From: Candidatus Pacearchaeota archaeon | GTDB lineage: Archaea > Nanoarchaeota > Nanoarchaeia > Pacearchaeales > GW2011-AR1 | Assembly: GCA_002690445.1 (NCBI GenBank) | Contig: NZER01000315.1 | Span: 1 to 7,764, forward strand | Length of the DNA stretch: 7,764 nt | Direction of reading: 5' to 3' | Shown here: piece by piece, positions 5,241 to 7,764 of the stretch | Numbering within the stretch: the first letter of the stretch is position 1 | Layout of the letters: each line of letters begins with the position of its first letter | Translations under genes and position numbers: made by a program | The notes under the pieces: generated by a model | Seen by the model: the letters and a program-made list of their open reading frames with translations, nothing else | The model's database searches: none | What the model was told of the DNA's origin: nothing

Positions 5241-5861
5241 TCAAGCAAATGGTTTACCAGTCCCTTTAGCGTAAAACATTTGGGTTGTTTTTGCGGCTCG
5301 GTGCCAAAGTTCGTCTGCCGTTCTCGCCGCGTCCTTAGCTTCATCGCACGTCTGTATCCACTCCAGTTTCGGGAGTAGAGTCATAGCGGTTTGTTTGGCT
5401 AGGTGTGCCAAAATGGTTACATGAGGGGGACCGTCCAGAGCCTTTACACGCTTGATAAAGTCTTCAACGTCATCCTTAACTTTCGGTATCATTCCGCCAG
5501 TAGCAGGACCAAGTTTGTCGTCTTTGCACTCTTGCGCTACGAAGAGTAATTGATTCCTGACATGCCCGGCAATCCGGTCTAGGTCGCAGAAAGGACACTC
5601 TTGGGCATGCTCAGCCAATGATGGCCCCGGAATATCTTCAATCCTTGGAGGGTTGAGTCGGGTGGACTCAACCCTCTCGGCTTCTACGGCCATATCTTTG
5701 AGATTTTGCTCGTATCCTTCAAGGATTTTGAGTCTTCGCTCTATAAATTTGGGAGTTACATCTTCCCGTTCTGGGGCAACGGCGATTCTGGCGACTGCCA
5801 ACCCTGTTAATCCCCGTATGACTGAAGGTATGCGTTCGGCCAAGTAGTTGTTTAAGTCCAT
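5241..5861 (-). CDS. Hypothetical helical protein with C-x2-C-x7-H cluster
   Basis: A 206-residue protein of unrecognised family, likely mostly alpha-helical. C89 and C92 (ECPFCD) with H100 and C112 could bind zinc in the middle; residues 34-68 and 124-200 are charged, coiled-coil-like helices, and the first 30 residues include a short hydrophobic stretch too weak to call a membrane segment. ATG 5861 has GGAGGG (5875-5870) 8 nt upstream, a strong ribosome site. It converges on the J-domain gene with a 35-bp gap showing no obvious terminator, and it diverges from the C2H2 gene. Its promoter must lie in the region with the AGTCG array, so the protein binding that array may control it. Function unknown. 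Confidence 0.7.
   Translation of the reverse strand: MDLNNYLAERIPSVIRGLTGLAVARIAVAPEREDVTPKFIERRLKILEGYEQNLKDMAVEAERVESTRLNPPRIEDIPGPSLAEHAQECPFCDLDRIAGHVRNQLLFVAQECKDDKLGPATGGMIPKVKDDVEDFIKRVKALDGPPHVTILAHLAKQTAMTLLPKLEWIQTCDEAKDAARTADELWHRAAKTTQMFYAKGTGKPFA
5648..5676. repeat. Perfect 12-bp inverted repeat inside a gene
   Basis: GAGGGTTGAGTC at 5648-5659 and GACTCAACCCTC at 5665-5676 are perfect reverse complements around a 5-nt loop (GGGTG). The hairpin lies within the coding region of the 206-residue protein, at about residues 62-72. It could form a stable mRNA hairpin or a dimer-binding site; no T-tract follows on either strand. Confidence 0.55.
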
Positions 5862-5879
5862 GAAAATATCCCTCCAGTA

Positions 5880-5933
5880 TCGACTTTCTGCTAGTAAATG
5901 CCGACTTCTACCGACTTTCCCGGTTTACCGACT
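5880..5933. promoter_or_regulatory. AGTCG operator/iteron-like array in divergent region
   Basis: CGACT cores (AGTCG on the minus strand) begin at 5881, 5902, 5912 and 5929, spacings of 21, 10 and 17 bp, mostly on one helical face. Three are followed by TT, giving the same GAAAGTCG or GAAGTCG words as at 1568-1600, and 5910-5922 is the exact 13-mer shared with 1568-1580. The array sits just upstream of the ribosome site of the 206-residue protein gene, where an operator would repress it, and could also influence the C2H2 gene. Confidence 0.6.
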
Positions 5934-5964
5934 ACTTATGTGGTACGATGACCCGGTAAAACCG
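5921..5964. repeat. Two CGGT/ACCG short palindromes
   Basis: CGGTTTACCG at 5921-5930 and CGGTAAAACCG at 5954-5964 have 4-bp arms with 2- or 3-nt centres and start 33 bp apart, about three helical turns. Each is preceded by CC, giving CCCGGT words like those at 1526-1546. Small but consistent with a second binding motif shared by the two noncoding regions. Confidence 0.35.
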
Positions 5965-6045
5965 CAGGACTTTTATCCCGTGTAAGCCGTCCTCGGGTTT
6001 CCCTATCATATCACCGAACTTCGCAAGGGAGTGAATAAAACCACT

Positions 6046-6603
6046 ATGTCCTACGCATGCCAGTGGTGTGACTACATTACCAGTGACGAAAACCCCGGTG
6101 CCAATACAAACGAGTTATTTACCATCCTAAATGCTCATCAAGCAGCGGAACACCCCGATGAGAAGAAAGCGACTATGAGGGGTCCGCGAGGCAAAAGGAA
6201 CACCAAGCCAAAATCAGAACGGCGGAAAAAGGTGGAAGAAGATGACGTTTCCCCTTCTGAAGTGGCTCGTGATGGCGATGTTAGAGTTCGCCTGACAAAC
6301 GAACAAATCTCGTTACCGGGTGAACTGTTTGTTCTATACACATGGATAAAGACCCAGTTTCCAGAATACACGGCAACTAAAGCGGATTGGTTACAGCATG
6401 TGGTAGCCACCTGGGCGATAGAGCATGCTGAAGAAATAAACTTACCGGCGATCCCTGGAGTTTTCATCGGTAATGCTCTCAACTTGGAAGAACCGGAGGA
6501 TGAAGATGGCGAAGCCGACAGCGAAGAGCAATCAGTTCCCGTGGCAGATTGGAATCAACTCATCGAAGAAGACGGAGAGTACGAATCCATCTTCAGTGGA
6601 TAA
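6046..6603 (+). CDS. C2H2-type zinc-finger protein with acidic tail
   Basis: A 185-residue protein from ATG 6046. A near-complete ribosome site, AAGGGAGTGA (6025-6034), lies 11 nt upstream; the in-frame GTG 6031 sits inside it, so ATG is preferred. C5, C8, H31 and H36 form a C-x2-C-x22-H-x4-H finger with an enlarged loop. A basic linker follows (RGPRGKRNTKPKSERRKK, about 46-63), then a folded region with RVRLTNEQISLPGELF and WLQHVVATWAIEHAEE (about 80-145), and an acidic tail (EEPEDEDGEADSEEQ, about 147-161). Finger plus basic linker suggests DNA or RNA binding; the acidic tail could contact a partner. Single C2H2 fingers are frequent in viral and plasmid regulators of prokaryotes, especially archaeal viruses. 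It leads a rightward unit with the next gene, 13 bp away. Specific function unknown. Confidence 0.75.
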   Translation: MSYACQWCDYITSDENPGANTNELFTILNAHQAAEHPDEKKATMRGPRGKRNTKPKSERRKKVEEDDVSPSEVARDGDVRVRLTNEQISLPGELFVLYTWIKTQFPEYTATKADWLQHVVATWAIEHAEEINLPAIPGVFIGNALNLEEPEDEDGEADSEEQSVPVADWNQLIEEDGEYESIFSG

Positions 6604-6616
6604 ATTCTGGGGTTCT

Positions 6617-7764
6617 ATGGCTGATTTAGCTAAGATGAGGACAGCGGCTCAGGCTGGTAATCTCCTACAAGAACCGTCGGCCGGCGGTACTGGAACTATC
6701 GGCCAACTAACGGAAGTAGCAAAAGCCTTTGGGATGGATATGCCCAAGATGGCCCAAGAGCGAGATAAGCTATTGGTTGAGTTAAGCAACGCGAAGAATG
6801 ACGCCCAAAAAGCCGAGGCAAAAGCAGAGTTAAGCCGGGTAGAGAGCCAAATCGAAGGCCTCAAAACCATGCTGTCGAATAATCAGGCTCCAGCCAATGA
6901 TCCCTTGCGGGATATGGCTGTTGAGATGGCTAAAACAGCACTACAAAACTCGCAAGGTGGTGGCGATAGCAACGACCCTGTTGCCTCGGCTTACAAGCAA
7001 TTCGTTATGAATAAAACTCTTGAAGACCTTGAAGCGGCTCGTAACCCGGTCAGCGTTCAAGACCAAGTCGGTGGAGCCGTCGAAACTTTGCGAGCGATAA
7101 GAGAGCTTGGTGCCGCTTTCGCACCTCCGGCACCGCCTCCGGCCCCTCAATCGACTTTTAGTCCTGAAAAACAGATGGAATTGGAGCTGAAGAAGCTAGA
7201 GATAGAACAGCAACTGGAGATATACCGGATAAACAAAGAGAACGAAGCAGCCACTCAGCGTGCGTCTTCGATGCAGGATGCCATTAAGATGGTCGGTAAT
7301 GCCCTGGAGGGTATCGGAAAGAGTGTTGCTGATAGTTTGCTTACTCGGAGTTCTGGATACGTTCCGTCAGCAGATATCCCCACACCGGACCCTTCTAATA
7401 TGATTGATGATTCCGAGATGATCCAATCACCTTCTGATGTCGGTGAAGAGGATGATGCTTTAGTCGGGAAGCTAGAATGTCCTGATTGCGGCCAGGAAGC
7501 CGTGTATGTGACGGCCAGGATGTACAATGCAGGCCAACGCGGTGAAAAAGTCGAGGCGGCCTGTGTCGCTTGCGGGTCAAAGCATGAACTGGGCGACTCG
7601 GAGCCGGAAGATGACCAAACCCCAGTGCAACCGCAGGCTTTCGCACCACCGAAGGACGCACCTCCTCCGGTGCCAACTGGAGTCCGGGAAACCGACCTCA
7701 GTGCGCCAGGCACAACTCGGAACGGGAAAGAACGACCGCAACGTCGCAACTTTGTATCGGTGGA
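6617..7764 (+). CDS. Coiled-coil, proline-rich zinc-ribbon protein, cut by right edge
   Basis: A reading frame of 382 complete codons with no stop before the window ends. Domains in order: helical N-terminus with a coiled coil (about 40-85, many Glu, Lys and Ala); glycine/asparagine-rich linker; helices (about 115-165); proline-rich hinge APPAPPPAPQ (169-178); second charged coiled coil (about 183-215, KQMELELKKLEIEQQLE); a zinc ribbon with C288, C291, C316 and C319 (C-x2-C-x24-C-x2-C); and another proline-rich stretch (343-354). The ribbon suggests nucleic-acid or protein contact; the coiled coils suggest oligomers or a scaffold. ATG 6617 has only TGGGG upstream; GTG 6596 would overlap the previous stop by 8 bp and add VDKFWGS. 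It follows the C2H2 gene closely and probably shares its transcript. Family not recognised. Confidence 0.8.
   Translation, partial: MADLAKMRTAAQAGNLLQEPSAGGTGTIGQLTEVAKAFGMDMPKMAQERDKLLVELSNAKNDAQKAEAKAELSRVESQIEGLKTMLSNNQAPANDPLRDMAVEMAKTALQNSQGGGDSNDPVASAYKQFVMNKTLEDLEAARNPVSVQDQVGGAVETLRAIRELGAAFAPPAPPPAPQSTFSPEKQMELELKKLEIEQQLEIYRINKENEAATQRASSMQDAIKMVGNALEGIGKSVADSLLTRSSGYVPSADIPTPDPSNMIDDSEMIQSPSDVGEEDDALVGKLECPDCGQEAVYVTARMYNAGQRGEKVEAACVACGSKHELGDSEPEDDQTPVQPQAFAPPKDAPPPVPTGVRETDLSAPGTTRNGKERPQRRNFVSV

Overview
The window looks like part of a mobile or accessory replicon (integrated element, plasmid or virus) rather than housekeeping chromosome. It encodes a tyrosine recombinase, a RuvC-like junction nuclease, several small Cys/His-rich proteins of the kind common in viruses and plasmids, and mostly unrecognised proteins, and it has no core-metabolism gene. 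Purine-rich Shine-Dalgarno sequences stand before several starts, GTG and probably TTG starts occur beside ATG, and genes overlap as TAATG and GTGA. This fits a bacterium; an archaeal host is not excluded because C2H2-type fingers and RuvC-like resolvases also occur in archaeal elements. I cannot name a taxon.

Layout. Positions 1-1140 (minus) hold a large protein that runs off the left edge and has a putative Cys cluster. Positions 1141-1748 are a gene-free gap rich in sequence structure: degenerate G-rich tandem repeats, two kinds of helically phased direct repeats and two inverted repeats. Positions 1749-4726 (minus) are a compact five-gene cluster, in transcription order: metallo-beta-lactamase-fold protein, tyrosine recombinase, small zinc-ribbon protein, probable winged-helix protein, RuvC-like nuclease. 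Two of its junctions overlap, and one junction carries a 22-bp stem-loop. Only 44 bp away, in the opposite direction, lies a J-domain protein gene (4771-5205). A helical Cys/His protein (5241-5861, minus) is convergent to it. A 184-bp intergenic region (5862-6045) contains the same repeated motif as the left gap. It is followed rightward by a C2H2-finger protein (6046-6603) and a long coiled-coil, zinc-ribbon protein cut by the right edge.

How the parts may fit (inference). The 1749-4726 cluster resembles a DNA recombination and resolution module. The integrase cuts and rejoins DNA, the RuvC-like enzyme resolves branched intermediates, and the winged-helix and zinc-ribbon proteins are candidate regulators or accessory DNA binders. 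The MBL-fold protein opening the cluster has lost the first two metal histidines and the usual GHTPGH loop but keeps a possible single-metal site, so its role is unclear. The identical 13-mer CGGGAAAGTCGGT in both large noncoding gaps, set within arrays of AGTCG cores mostly about one or two helical turns apart, suggests one DNA-binding protein acting at two sites, as operators or origin iterons. It also ties both sides of the window to one element.
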